Below, in pieces: positions 1-7,989 of a stretch of DNA of 36,385 bases (its first letter is position 1; every line of letters starts with the position of its first letter). A model generated the notes under the pieces. It worked only from the letters and a program-made list of their open reading frames with translations. It had not been told where the DNA came from and searched no databases. The translations under genes were made by a program, and so were the position numbers. This DNA is from Spirochaetota bacterium (GTDB lineage: Bacteria > Spirochaetota > UBA4802 > UBA5550). Where the stretch lies: the NCBI GenBank assembly GCA_016928865.1, contig JAFGJX010000073.1, forward strand, positions 1-36,385, written 5' to 3'.

Positions 1-612
1 ACCTGACAAACTGCTGGAAATGCTTTTTGACACAAAGGCGTATTCTTCTTTTGAATAACAGAAAATGTTTCCTTCGCGTCTGCCCAGTCTTTCCGCATGG
101 ATTGTCAGTTCATCGGCAAGGGCCTGTTTGAATGATGTATCGCCGTCATGAAGCCCCTTTTTACGGAGTTCGGCAATTATGCGTTCAGAAGCCAGCGGGT
201 CGATGATGGCTATGGTATAGACATACCAGTCATCAAGATTGTCGATCAAAATGATTTTTGTTTCATCACGTAACAGTTTATAAGCTGGGCATAGATATCT
301 GCCGCAGACAGCGGCGCCGTATAGCCCCCTGTCGCGCCGGTCTTCACCGGCCACATGAGGATGCAGGAGACAGCCGGGAAGGCCGTCGGCAATGAATCCA
401 TGAAAGGGACAGATATGCGTGGAGTAATCCCTGCACGATGTCGTCTGCTCGGGGTAACTACCATCTATCTGATAACGCCAGTAGTTTTCTGTGCGAAAGG
501 TCCCGTCATTCAAAAAATCGGTCAGATGTTCCCTCGAAATATCGGCGTGATTCATCAGGCCGCAGCAGGCGGCGCAGGATTTGGTTTTATCTGGCATGCA
601 TAAATTGAGCAT
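1..612 (-). CDS. Cys-rich protein, possibly YkgJ-like metal-binding (partial, runs off left edge)
   Basis: An open frame of 204 codons runs from an ATG at 612 to the window edge with no stop, so the C-terminus is missing. A GAGG ribosome site lies about 8 bases upstream of the ATG. Cysteines are clustered: a CAACCG motif at residues 13-18, then C60, C68, C81 (GCLLHP context), C102 and a further CGRYLCPAY motif. The spacing recalls the YkgJ/zinc- and iron-chelating Cys-cluster proteins (CxxCxxCC, GCxxH, CRxxxC), which bind metal or an Fe-S cluster, but the match is loose. It lies 178 bases downstream of the reductase operon on the same strand, so it may be co-transcribed or have its own promoter in that gap. 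The function is unknown. Confidence 0.7.
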   Translation of the reverse strand, partial: MLNLCMPDKTKSCAACCGLMNHADISREHLTDFLNDGTFRTENYWRYQIDGSYPEQTTSCRDYSTHICPFHGFIADGLPGCLLHPHVAGEDRRDRGLYGAAVCGRYLCPAYKLLRDETKIILIDNLDDWYVYTIAIIDPLASERIIAELRKKGLHDGDTSFKQALADELTIHAERLGRREGNIFCYSKEEYAFVSKSISSSLSG

Positions 613-630
613 AGATGGCGCCTCGTTGTA

Positions 631-651
631 TATCAGCCTGATAAACTGATA
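631..651. promoter_or_regulatory. TATCAG/CTGATA palindrome upstream of the Cys-rich gene
   Basis: TATCAG-C-CTGATA forms a 13-base palindrome, and a second CTGATA half-site follows two bases later. It sits 19-39 bases upstream of the ATG at 612 on the minus strand, where an operator or promoter would be expected. No regulator is assigned; this is inferred from symmetry and position only. Confidence 0.3.
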
Positions 652-790
652 CTGGTTGTGATTATGGAACGTTGTACGGTATTGAGCCCCGGTCTGAGGC
701 ATAAAGGAAGAATGATAAACCCGGGCGGCAGGAATAGCAAGATATTTATGCAAAAAATCCTGATTAATAATAAAAATAGTCGGGTTTTAC

Positions 791-1594
791 TTACAATCCT
801 GTATATGCGGGGTCCCGGTGTGCATTTTCATCAAGCCTTTCAATACAGCTTTTCACCGCGATCAACGCGGAATCATCCTTTAGATCGAGAATACTTCCGC
901 CGCTGATGTCGCATGTACGAATGGCGTCGCTTTCAGGCACCCATCCGAGAAATGGTATATCATCGGGCATTCGCACAGCCTCTATCTCCGTGCGGTCCTT
1001 TATGCGGTTCAGGATGATGCCAACGGTATTATATAACACGGCGGAATCGGCAACCGATCGTATCGTGTGGGCCACATTGATGCCTCTGGCCGATGCGTCG
1101 GAGACCAGGATAAGATGGGTGACCCGCTCCATGACCCTGCGGTTTACCTGTTCAATGCCCGCCTCGCCGTCGATGACAACATAACTGAAGTTCCGGGCGG
1201 CGGATTCGATGATCTCTTTCAGGAAATCATTCACCTGGCAGTAGCATCCTTCCTTCTCCGGCCGTCCTATTGCAAGAAATGCAAGATTGCCGCGCTCTTC
1301 AAGAGCGGTCATCACTTCGTAGTCGAGGTGCTCTATCATACCCCGGCGGTCCCCGCCCGCGCCGCTCTCGACCCTGCCGATAAGGTCATTGCGAATGTCA
1401 TTAACCGTCTTTCGCGGCTGGATGCCCAGGGCGGTCGCCAGGCCTGTCGCTGGGTCCGCGTCGATGGCCAGGATTTTTCCCGCCCGCTCATTCAGGAGTA
1501 ATTGTATTATGAGCGCGCTGATGGACGTTTTCCCGACGCCGCCCTTGCCGCAGACAGCCAGCACCTTAGTTGATCCCGCATTTCCATCATCCAC
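791..1594 (-). CDS. CooC-like P-loop ATPase (nickel/metallocluster maturation type)
   Basis: A 267-residue MinD/ArsA-superfamily ATPase with a deviant Walker A, GKGGVGKT at 16-23, and an AIDADP switch motif at 43-48. The CYC motif at 117-119 matches the CxC metal-binding pair of CooC, the ATPase that helps insert nickel into CO dehydrogenase. The segment VIDGEAGIEQVNRRVM is also typical of CooC. The start is GTG at 1594 with an ideal AAGGAGG six bases upstream, and it overlaps the end of the preceding gene by 8 bases. It is the last gene of the seven-gene operon. No CO dehydrogenase catalytic subunit is visible, so its client is probably another protein of this operon. The family call is firm; the client is inferred. 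Confidence 0.85.
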   Translation of the reverse strand: MDDGNAGSTKVLAVCGKGGVGKTSISALIIQLLLNERAGKILAIDADPATGLATALGIQPRKTVNDIRNDLIGRVESGAGGDRRGMIEHLDYEVMTALEERGNLAFLAIGRPEKEGCYCQVNDFLKEIIESAARNFSYVVIDGEAGIEQVNRRVMERVTHLILVSDASARGINVAHTIRSVADSAVLYNTVGIILNRIKDRTEIEAVRMPDDIPFLGWVPESDAIRTCDISGGSILDLKDDSALIAVKSCIERLDENAHRDPAYTGL

Positions 1595-2324
1595 GGAACG
1601 CCTCCTTTTTCATCGACCGGCGCATGGATTTGAGAACGTCAACCTCGCTGCAGATATCGTTGTAATCACAGGTATCGCAATCGAATGAAAGCTCCTGCAC
1701 CATTTTGCTCATGGCAGCGATGAGCCGCCCGGACCGTATGCCGATCCGCTGCAGCGCACGCACATGCTCGGGCGCCGAAGTGACGAACAGCATCTCGGCC
1801 GCGGCTACATACGGAAGGCTCCGGTACCGATTGATAAGTGAAGAACCCAGGATGGCAAGGGAAAAACCGTTTTCGACCGCCCCGGTGCTTATCCTGCTCC
1901 ACTCGCGCATATGCTGCGATGTCGCCCGCATCATGTAGCCCTTGAGGTTCAGACCGCTGCGAACAAGCTCCATCTCGCGGTGGCGCTCGAAACAATTGTC
2001 CTTCGTGAACCCCGTTACGGCCAGGATGGCCGCCTTCCCGAAGGGAACGCTCCTTCCCCGGCACGCGGACACGTCCGGGCCTATCCGCGTGATGCGGCCG
2101 TCCTTCACGAGGGAGAGGTCGGATGTCCATAGCAGAAACGACGCTGACTCGTCGCGGGGATTGCCCAGCTCAACGCCGGTATCCACCTGCATGACGATAT
2201 TGCCGCGCTCGCCAGCCGGCCAGTCGTCCGCGCCGGCGTTGTGCTCGGCATATTCGGGGGCATGTTCCCGCATGCCGCCCATCCAGCTTCTCAGTTCAAT
2301 AATGATATCTTCGAATAGCTTCAT
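1587..2324 (-). CDS. Acetyl-CoA synthase-like (CdhC/AcsB middle-domain-like) short protein
   Basis: 245 residues that resemble the central domain of CO dehydrogenase/acetyl-CoA synthase beta subunits (AcsB/CdhC). Shared blocks are an ELGNPR segment, DGRITRIGPD, a GLNLKGYMM region, EWSRISTGAVENGF and a TSAPEHV strand. In AcsB this domain leads into the cysteines that hold the nickel-iron A-cluster. Here the protein keeps a C-x2-C-x5-C motif (C216, C219, C225) and ends 20 residues later, so the remaining A-cluster domain is absent. Known ACS subunits are roughly 470-730 residues, so this is either a reduced relative or a scaffold. It lies 18 bases after the second activase and overlaps the CooC-like gene, suggesting a joint role. 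The homology is read by eye; the function is unknown. Confidence 0.7.
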   Translation of the reverse strand: MKLFEDIIIELRSWMGGMREHAPEYAEHNAGADDWPAGERGNIVMQVDTGVELGNPRDESASFLLWTSDLSLVKDGRITRIGPDVSACRGRSVPFGKAAILAVTGFTKDNCFERHREMELVRSGLNLKGYMMRATSQHMREWSRISTGAVENGFSLAILGSSLINRYRSLPYVAAAEMLFVTSAPEHVRALQRIGIRSGRLIAAMSKMVQELSFDCDTCDYNDICSEVDVLKSMRRSMKKEAFRG

Positions 2325-2342
2325 GGAAGGCCTGTCGCGTCC

Positions 2343-3113
2343 TCACGCCGTGTCCGCCGCGATAAGGGCCGCGCCGAGAGCGCCGTTGATCTGGGGATTG
2401 TCGACGCTCTTCAGGGACACGCCGAGCGCCGCTCCCAGCGCGGCAAACATGCCTGAATTCCGGGCGACCCCGCCGGTCATAACGACATCATTCTCGACCA
2501 CGATGCCGCGCGCCAGGGATGCCGCCCTGTTGGCCACCGCGCTGTGGAGCGCCCTGATGATGTCCGGTATCTCGGCGCCTTCATTTACCAGCGAGATGAT
2601 CTCCGTCTCCGCGAAGACAACGCACTGGTTTGACAGGGTGATCCTCTTTTCGCTTTTCGAGGCGATATCGCCCAGGTCCTCCAGCCTGATGTCCAGCGCA
2701 TCGGAAATTATTTCCAGAAAACGCCCGGTTCCGGACGCGCACTTGTCGTTGTATACGAACCGGACCACTCCGCCCGATTCGTCAACCCTGATGGCCTTGG
2801 CGTCCTGGCCGCCGATATCTATCACGGTCCGGGCCGTCGGAACCTGCCACACGGCGCCGCGCGCGTGACAGACGATCTCCGATTCGACGGCATTCACGAA
2901 GGGAATATGCTTTCTTCCGTATCCGGTGCCAACGCATTTCGATATATCGCCGGGTGATGCCTTCATGGATGAAAGCGCCAGTTCCATGACCTCGCGTGCC
3001 GAATCCTCGGGCGCCGGTTTCGCCCTGATCACGGCGGATGAAGCAATCTGCCCGTTTTCCATGATGACCGCCTTGGCGGTCAGCGATCCGATATCGCATC
3101 CGGCGACAATCAT
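2343..3113 (-). CDS. 2-hydroxyacyl-CoA dehydratase activase (HgdC/BcrA-D family), second copy
   Basis: A 256-residue BadF/BadG/HgdC-type ATPase of the ASKHA fold. The phosphate-1 loop GCDIGSLTAKA is at 5-15 and the DIGGQDAKAI motif at 99-108. The two cysteines that bridge a [4Fe-4S] cluster across a dimer are C125 (NDKCASGTGRFLE) and C164 (NQCVVFAETE). Such proteins couple ATP hydrolysis to ejection of a very low-potential electron into a dehydratase or benzoyl-CoA reductase component. The start is set by a perfect AAGGAGGTG six bases upstream of the ATG, which overlaps the previous stop in an ATGA junction. It is paralogous to the neighbouring copy and may form a heterodimer with it, as BcrA and BcrD do. 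Confidence 0.92.
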   Translation of the reverse strand: MIVAGCDIGSLTAKAVIMENGQIASSAVIRAKPAPEDSAREVMELALSSMKASPGDISKCVGTGYGRKHIPFVNAVESEIVCHARGAVWQVPTARTVIDIGGQDAKAIRVDESGGVVRFVYNDKCASGTGRFLEIISDALDIRLEDLGDIASKSEKRITLSNQCVVFAETEIISLVNEGAEIPDIIRALHSAVANRAASLARGIVVENDVVMTGGVARNSGMFAALGAALGVSLKSVDNPQINGALGAALIAADTA

Positions 3114-3901
3114 GCCGCACCTCCTTTTTCCCTGTCCACGGCGATCAGTGCCGCGCCAATCGCGCCCGCGAGCTGGGGGTCGGACCTGCTGATGCGCTTG
3201 ATGCGCAGCCCGAGCATTTTTTCAAGCGCGGCCACCACGCCGGCGTTCTTTGCCACGCCGCCGGTCATTACCACGTCGCGTTCGCACCCGATGCCGTTCA
3301 CGATGATGGCCATGCGTGCCGCCATCGCGTTGTTGATGCCCGCCGCGATGTCCGCAACCGGGACCCTGTTGTTCAGGTGCTGGATCACATCGGCCTGCGC
3401 CCACACCGTGCAGGCTGACGCCAGGGTTATGGGAGATTTCGATTCGGCCGACATACCGCCGATCTCGGACAATTCGATGCCGAGAAGACGCGCCATCACC
3501 TCGAGGAACCGGCCCGTTCCTGACGCGCACTTGTCATTGGCCGTGAACTTGAGCATGCCGCCGCCGGCGTCAAGCCTGATAGCCTTGCAGTCCTGGCCGC
3601 CGATATCGATCACCGTTCGCGCCGAAGGTACAAGCCAGTGCGCGCCCCTCCCGTGGCAGGCGATCTCGGTTGCCGTATCGCTCACAAAGGGTATCCGGTC
3701 GCGGCCGTACCCGGTGCCCACGCAGCTGGAGATGTCTCCCATGGAGAGTCCCGCCTGTGAGAGCGCCTGGTTCATCACTTCCACGGCGGAGTCGGCCGGT
3801 TTCGGCCTGGACTTGATGATGGCCGTTTTCAGTATCCTCCCGTCTTTGAGGATCACCGCCTTTGAGGTGAGGGACCCCACATCACACCCTGCCGTAATCA
3901 T
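3110..3901 (-). CDS. 2-hydroxyacyl-CoA dehydratase activase (HgdC/BcrA-D family), first copy
   Basis: A 263-residue ASKHA ATPase, colinear with the next gene. GCDVGSLTSKA is at 5-15, DIGGQDCKAI at 99-108, and the cluster-bridging cysteines are C125 (NDKCASGTGRFLE) and C164 (SACTVWAQAD). The segment after C164 differs from the second copy (WAQAD versus FAETE), so the two have diverged rather than being a recent duplication. The length matches HgdC (about 260) rather than the longer BcrA. A GAGGAGG site precedes the ATG, which overlaps the upstream stop by four bases. It probably supplies electrons, by ATP hydrolysis, to the two dehydratase-type subunits encoded just upstream. Confidence 0.92.
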   Translation of the reverse strand: MITAGCDVGSLTSKAVILKDGRILKTAIIKSRPKPADSAVEVMNQALSQAGLSMGDISSCVGTGYGRDRIPFVSDTATEIACHGRGAHWLVPSARTVIDIGGQDCKAIRLDAGGGMLKFTANDKCASGTGRFLEVMARLLGIELSEIGGMSAESKSPITLASACTVWAQADVIQHLNNRVPVADIAAGINNAMAARMAIIVNGIGCERDVVMTGGVAKNAGVVAALEKMLGLRIKRISRSDPQLAGAIGAALIAVDREKGGAA

Positions 3902-5307
3902 GCCAGCAACCTCCTCACGCGAAAAAACTCATCAAGCCTGTCCTTCGTGGCCTCCCATGACTCGACACGATCGTCAAATGCGTCGCCGTACATGATGAAT
4001 GTGGGAAACCCGGCCTTTTCGGTGTCCCGCGCAAGCAGCTTCACCATGCCCCAGGTGTTGCGGCAGCCCGGAGTGCCGTTGTAGATCACACAGTCCGCGC
4101 TGTACAGTTTCGCCAGGGAAAGCGTGTCCTGAAGCCACATGTCCGGCGCATCATACGGGCCGCGGATCGACTTCACCATCGGCATCCTCGAATTCTGCGC
4201 CGCGATGCTCCGCAGCATCGAGTCCAGGTCAGTGGTATCGATCTCGTAGGCCGCCGCCTCGGTGCCGAATGCGTCCACGTGCGGAGCGTCGCACGACCAG
4301 GAGCGGCTGAGCATGTTTCCCTGGTAGCAGATCCCCCGTTCATCGAAGTATTTGAAGAAGTCCATGTTGTGCGTGTAATGGTCAATATAGCAGAAGAATG
4401 CCCGCATGTTTTCCACGCCGCCGGAAAGGGCTGAAATCCCTTTAGCGGCATTCTCTCTTGCGACATGAAGCATGGCTTCGATGACGGCGGTGCACTCCTT
4501 CATGCCGGTGAACATGAACCGGGATGCGTATATCATCAGGTTGAACGCGCCGGGCAGGGGACCGGGAACGATCCGGGCAAGGTCCTCCAGCTCGTTGAGC
4601 ATGTCGTCCTGCTTCGCCATCTCGCGGAGCACGTCGCGCAATTTATCCTCATCAAGTTTTTTCCCCGTGTTCCGCTCCAGAAACTCAATCAGCGCCCTGA
4701 AGTCCGCAAGCTGGAATTCGTCAGTCCGCCCGTCCACGAGAACTGACGGAATATCGAGGGTAAAAAAAGGCTTCTTGAGATAGGTGGCCGCGAACGCAAA
4801 GGCATTGGCGTTGGTGTCGCAGACGCCGGGCGTGTCCGTGACGATCATGTCGATCTCCGATGCCATGCCCGCGAGGAACGCTCCCATGGAGCCGCGCTGC
4901 GACGAACACGAGGTTTCGGTGAAACCGGCCTCGTTGCAGAAATCGAGGAACTCTGACGATCCCCGTTTATAGGGAAACGTCTGCATGACGGATATGACCT
5001 CGAAGCAGATCGGGTCAATATCCATCGCATGCAGAATGGCGGGAGAGAAACAGAAGCTCGTGGCCGCGGTTTTGCGGCCCCGCTCCCGCGCGAACACGAT
5101 ATTTTCAGTATACTTCGCCAGACACTCGAGAAACGCCTTTCCCGGCGCTCCGGTATCGTATAAGGCTTCCAGAATGCCGCTGAAATAGGGCACATATCCC
5201 AGTGTGTTTTGATACTCCTTTTCAGTACCGTTCTTGAGCCGCGAACCGGCGAGGAACATGGTCCAGAGCATCCAGTCAAACCTGTATTCTTTTGTTTCCG
5301 GTCTCAT
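3898..5307 (-). CDS. 2-hydroxyacyl-CoA dehydratase / benzoyl-CoA reductase-type subunit (BcrB/HgdA-like)
   Basis: 469 residues of the HGD-D/BcrB fold, which binds a [4Fe-4S] or double-cubane cluster at the substrate site. Candidate ligand cysteines C86 (SFCFSPA), C134 (TSCSSQ) and C163 (GVCDTN) are spaced much like those of the partner subunit. A C-terminal half contains the second Rossmann-like repeat with a GTPGCRNTWG segment. The length is close to BcrB (about 435). A GAGGAGG lies before the ATG, and ATGA overlaps bind it to both neighbours. With the partner it should form the catalytic heterodimer. The substrate cannot be read from sequence: aromatic acyl-CoA, 2-hydroxyacyl-CoA or a small molecule as for double-cubane proteins are all possible. 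Confidence 0.8.
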   Translation of the reverse strand: MRPETKEYRFDWMLWTMFLAGSRLKNGTEKEYQNTLGYVPYFSGILEALYDTGAPGKAFLECLAKYTENIVFARERGRKTAATSFCFSPAILHAMDIDPICFEVISVMQTFPYKRGSSEFLDFCNEAGFTETSCSSQRGSMGAFLAGMASEIDMIVTDTPGVCDTNANAFAFAATYLKKPFFTLDIPSVLVDGRTDEFQLADFRALIEFLERNTGKKLDEDKLRDVLREMAKQDDMLNELEDLARIVPGPLPGAFNLMIYASRFMFTGMKECTAVIEAMLHVARENAAKGISALSGGVENMRAFFCYIDHYTHNMDFFKYFDERGICYQGNMLSRSWSCDAPHVDAFGTEAAAYEIDTTDLDSMLRSIAAQNSRMPMVKSIRGPYDAPDMWLQDTLSLAKLYSADCVIYNGTPGCRNTWGMVKLLARDTEKAGFPTFIMYGDAFDDRVESWEATKDRLDEFFRVRRLLA

Positions 5308-6455
5308 GATGCTTTCCTCCTCTGCCAGATCCGTTCCAGAAAGGCGTCAACCCTCATCTTCAGGCGTCCCGTTTCCACGAGCGGTCCGTATTCGCGCTCT
5401 ATCCTGAGGCAGGGGATCCCCGCCGCCTCCAGGTCGCGCTCGAACAGGCCGTTTTCCGCGCCATGGAGGTCGCAGAACCGGATGTTCTGTAGAATAACGC
5501 CCTCGACCCCGGCGCGGGCGGCCTTGTCCATCAGGGTTGTGAGCCGCGATTCGTATTCGCCGAACATGCGCGGGCAATCGTTCCTGGCAAGATACCGCCT
5601 TGCCAGTGCCTGTATCGGGTCGCCGCTTTCATCCACGCGGTCAGCCTGAAAGCGCGATCCGAAGCAGAGATTGTCCGCCACGACCACGACACGGTCCCCT
5701 TCAATGAGCCGCACCAGATTGACGTCGTCGCTCGCGCTCCCGACGAGCATGAGGCGCACCCGTCCCCGGTAATTCACGGCATTTGATTTTCGCTCCTGAA
5801 TAAAACCATCAAGCCGTTTCGTGTATTCATCGTGAGGCATTGCGGTCCCGGCAAGCACCGCGGCGAGGGCGTCAGTGCCGGATACGGCGGGCGCCTCGCA
5901 GGTGCGCAATTCGTCAAGCCTGTCCAGGAGATCGCGGCTCCGGTTGTAGAGCCGTATCGCGTCGAGGAGCTTCTCCTGCTCAATGGTGACGCCGAAATGT
6001 TTCTCCACGGCCGTTTTAAGCCTGATGATTTCCTCGACAAACCATTTCAGCGTATAGTCGGCGTACTTGTGCGGAACGCCGAAGTGGAAAAAGAACTTCG
6101 GGACGATGCCGTCAATGTCTTCGCCCGCCTTCCTCCAGCACTCGTCAAGCCGCCGCATGGCATCGCATCCCGGCGTTATTATCGCGCCGTCCAGAAAGTC
6201 ATATCTGCCCTCGCCGGCAAGCTGGAGCATTGCCTTGGGCAAGCTGCAGATAAACGGGCCGAAATAGGTGTCGCCTATGGTGGCTTCGGTCGCGCCGAAC
6301 CCGCGTATCCTGTAGGGCAGTATGCCGGCGGCAAAAAAGAGCTCGTCGGGCACATATGAACAGGTATAGCCCACGACCCTGTTGCCGGCCCGTTTCCATT
6401 CGCGGATCGACTCGTTGTTGAGATTATTTGCCGCGTCCATTAACAGATCGCTCAT
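5304..6455 (-). CDS. 2-hydroxyacyl-CoA dehydratase / benzoyl-CoA reductase-type subunit (BcrC/HgdB-like)
   Basis: 383 residues, the size of BcrC. The N-terminus carries the family signature GYTCSYVPDELFFAAGILPYR (residues 29-49), with probable cluster ligands C32, C70 (FICSLPKA) and C97 (TPGCDAMRR), and a conserved FCDLHG near residue 328. It pairs with the following gene as the second half of the catalytic component. The ATG is preceded by GGAGG and overlaps the stop of the upstream gene as ATGA. The order BcrC-like, BcrB-like, activase, activase is the same as in bcrCBAD of benzoyl-CoA reductase, but the rest of that pathway is not visible here. Confidence 0.85.
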   Translation of the reverse strand: MSDLLMDAANNLNNESIREWKRAGNRVVGYTCSYVPDELFFAAGILPYRIRGFGATEATIGDTYFGPFICSLPKAMLQLAGEGRYDFLDGAIITPGCDAMRRLDECWRKAGEDIDGIVPKFFFHFGVPHKYADYTLKWFVEEIIRLKTAVEKHFGVTIEQEKLLDAIRLYNRSRDLLDRLDELRTCEAPAVSGTDALAAVLAGTAMPHDEYTKRLDGFIQERKSNAVNYRGRVRLMLVGSASDDVNLVRLIEGDRVVVVADNLCFGSRFQADRVDESGDPIQALARRYLARNDCPRMFGEYESRLTTLMDKAARAGVEGVILQNIRFCDLHGAENGLFERDLEAAGIPCLRIEREYGPLVETGRLKMRVDAFLERIWQRRKAS

Positions 6456-7774
6456 GACTCAGCCTCCAGGCTTTCAAACGTCCGTTTCAGGCGGATACAC
6501 GCATCCCGCATTTCCTCTGCGATTTCTCCGTCCGGCGCGATCAGGTCCGCGATACCGTTAATTAGAGGCGGCATGATATCCGGCGCAACAGGCCTGATTG
6601 AATCAACCACGTCCCCGATTAGCCAGCGGACCGTCTCTCCGGCTTCGACCGAATCGAGCGCGCTGAAGAGCTGCGAGAGAAAATTCCGGATCGTGCCGGG
6701 CGTCATCCGGCGCACGCTGTTGAATATGGCGCATATGCGGCTGATTGTGGCCGCGATCTCCTGGGCGTCAAGGTCGCCCATGCCCCGCGAGAACTCCTCC
6801 GCAATGTCGGCATCGGAAAGCAGGCGCTCGAACGCGTCGGCCCTTCTGCTCCAGGTGCGGACGATGGCTACGAGGGCGCGGAACTGTGATCGAAACAGGT
6901 CTTTCGCCAGCTCCGGGTTCTTTTCAAGCACGTCGATGAACGATACCCTGACAAGTTCGGCCAGCTCTCCGAGCATACCCCGCGCCTTGAGCAGGAGCGG
7001 GACATCCACGGATCCCATCATGTCAAGCGTGAACCGCGATAGCGCCGCCGGCAGGGCGTGGTTTCCCTTTTCGCCGATGAGGGCGCTCCCCGTATGGACC
7101 TTGCGCACGAGCTCGGTCATCTCGTTCACTATCATGCCCGCCGTTTTCCCGTCGATCTCGCGCACCAGGGAGACAATGACATCGGCGAGAAGGTCCGGGG
7201 CCAGTGCGTTGAGCGGTTGAACGGTTTTCAGCAGGGAGCGTGAGATGATATTGACAAGCGAAGGGATCATTGACAAAAGACAGACCATCTTGGCCGGATA
7301 GAGCCATATTTCTTCATTGGCCATTTCCGCCAGCGCCGTCAGGTCATCCGCCGAACCATCCACCATCTCCTTGATCTCGCCGAAATCGGTGTTTTCAATT
7401 ATGGCCCGTATGGCCGGCCTGAATTTTTCAGACAGATATAATGGATTCTCCCGGTGGATTGCATTGACGCCCCGGACCGCAGCGGTGAGAACCGAGCCGA
7501 TCTGTCCGAAGTCGGCATGGTAGAGGTAGTCCTTGACCGGCTTTTTCCCGCGGTCATCAGCCGCGACCCTGAGCAGCTTTCTGATAAGTGCCACAGCGGG
7601 CCGGATGATGATTTTCTTCAGCCTGCTGGCGCCCGCCCATGATCCCAGCACCCCGGGGACCAGGGCGCCCGCGATCGTCTTAAATTCCGCCGTGCGCAGT
7701 ATGGCGGCCAGCAGTCCTGCGATGAAATTTGAGTTGGCGGTATTCTCAAACTGGCCCGTTACCGGTTTGTTCAT
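6452..7774 (-). CDS. Unknown all-helical protein, first gene of the reductase operon
   Basis: 440 residues, predicted from composition to be almost entirely alpha-helical, with repeated amphipathic segments of about 40 residues and only one hydrophobic N-terminal stretch (roughly 18-45) that could touch a membrane. No catalytic motif or cysteine cluster is visible and I do not recognise the family. I chose the ATG at 7774 because a GAGAGG site lies seven bases upstream; a TTG five codons earlier overlaps that site and is unlikely. It shares a four-base ATGA overlap with the BcrC-like gene, so it is translationally coupled and probably works with the reductase, for example as a scaffold, chaperone or membrane tether. 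That role is inference. Confidence 0.8.
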   Translation of the reverse strand: MNKPVTGQFENTANSNFIAGLLAAILRTAEFKTIAGALVPGVLGSWAGASRLKKIIIRPAVALIRKLLRVAADDRGKKPVKDYLYHADFGQIGSVLTAAVRGVNAIHRENPLYLSEKFRPAIRAIIENTDFGEIKEMVDGSADDLTALAEMANEEIWLYPAKMVCLLSMIPSLVNIISRSLLKTVQPLNALAPDLLADVIVSLVREIDGKTAGMIVNEMTELVRKVHTGSALIGEKGNHALPAALSRFTLDMMGSVDVPLLLKARGMLGELAELVRVSFIDVLEKNPELAKDLFRSQFRALVAIVRTWSRRADAFERLLSDADIAEEFSRGMGDLDAQEIAATISRICAIFNSVRRMTPGTIRNFLSQLFSALDSVEAGETVRWLIGDVVDSIRPVAPDIMPPLINGIADLIAPDGEIAEEMRDACIRLKRTFESLEAES

Positions 7775-7953
7775 ATGGGTGCCTCTCAATATTTTTTACG
7801 CATACGCACAATGTTTCTGTTTTTGCTTTACCATCGCGGCGCCTTTCTGTCTCATGCCGGGTGTATCGCAATTGATATTAATATGGAAGAACTATAACGG
7901 ATTGGACTCGAAACTGTCGTCCGGATCGATAACTTACGAAAGAATTTTTTTCC

Positions 7954-7967
7954 GGAATTATAATTCC
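7954..7967. promoter_or_regulatory. Perfect palindrome GGAATTATAATTCC, candidate operator
   Basis: A perfect 14-base palindrome lies 23 bases beyond the stop of the AraC-type regulator and about 180 bases upstream of the first operon gene. No T-run follows it on either strand, so it does not look like a terminator. The 200-base gap 7790-7989 must hold the operon promoter unless the operon reads through from the regulator gene; I could not pick a convincing -35/-10 pair there. Confidence 0.35.
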
Positions 7968-7989
7968 AGATTTTTCAGTAAGCCGTGTT

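Noticed and set aside
2343..6455. Confident call as benzoyl-CoA reductase (bcrCBAD)
   Set aside because: Gene order fits, but the activases are HgdC-sized and no aromatic degradation gene or ferredoxin gene is nearby. The substrate is left open.
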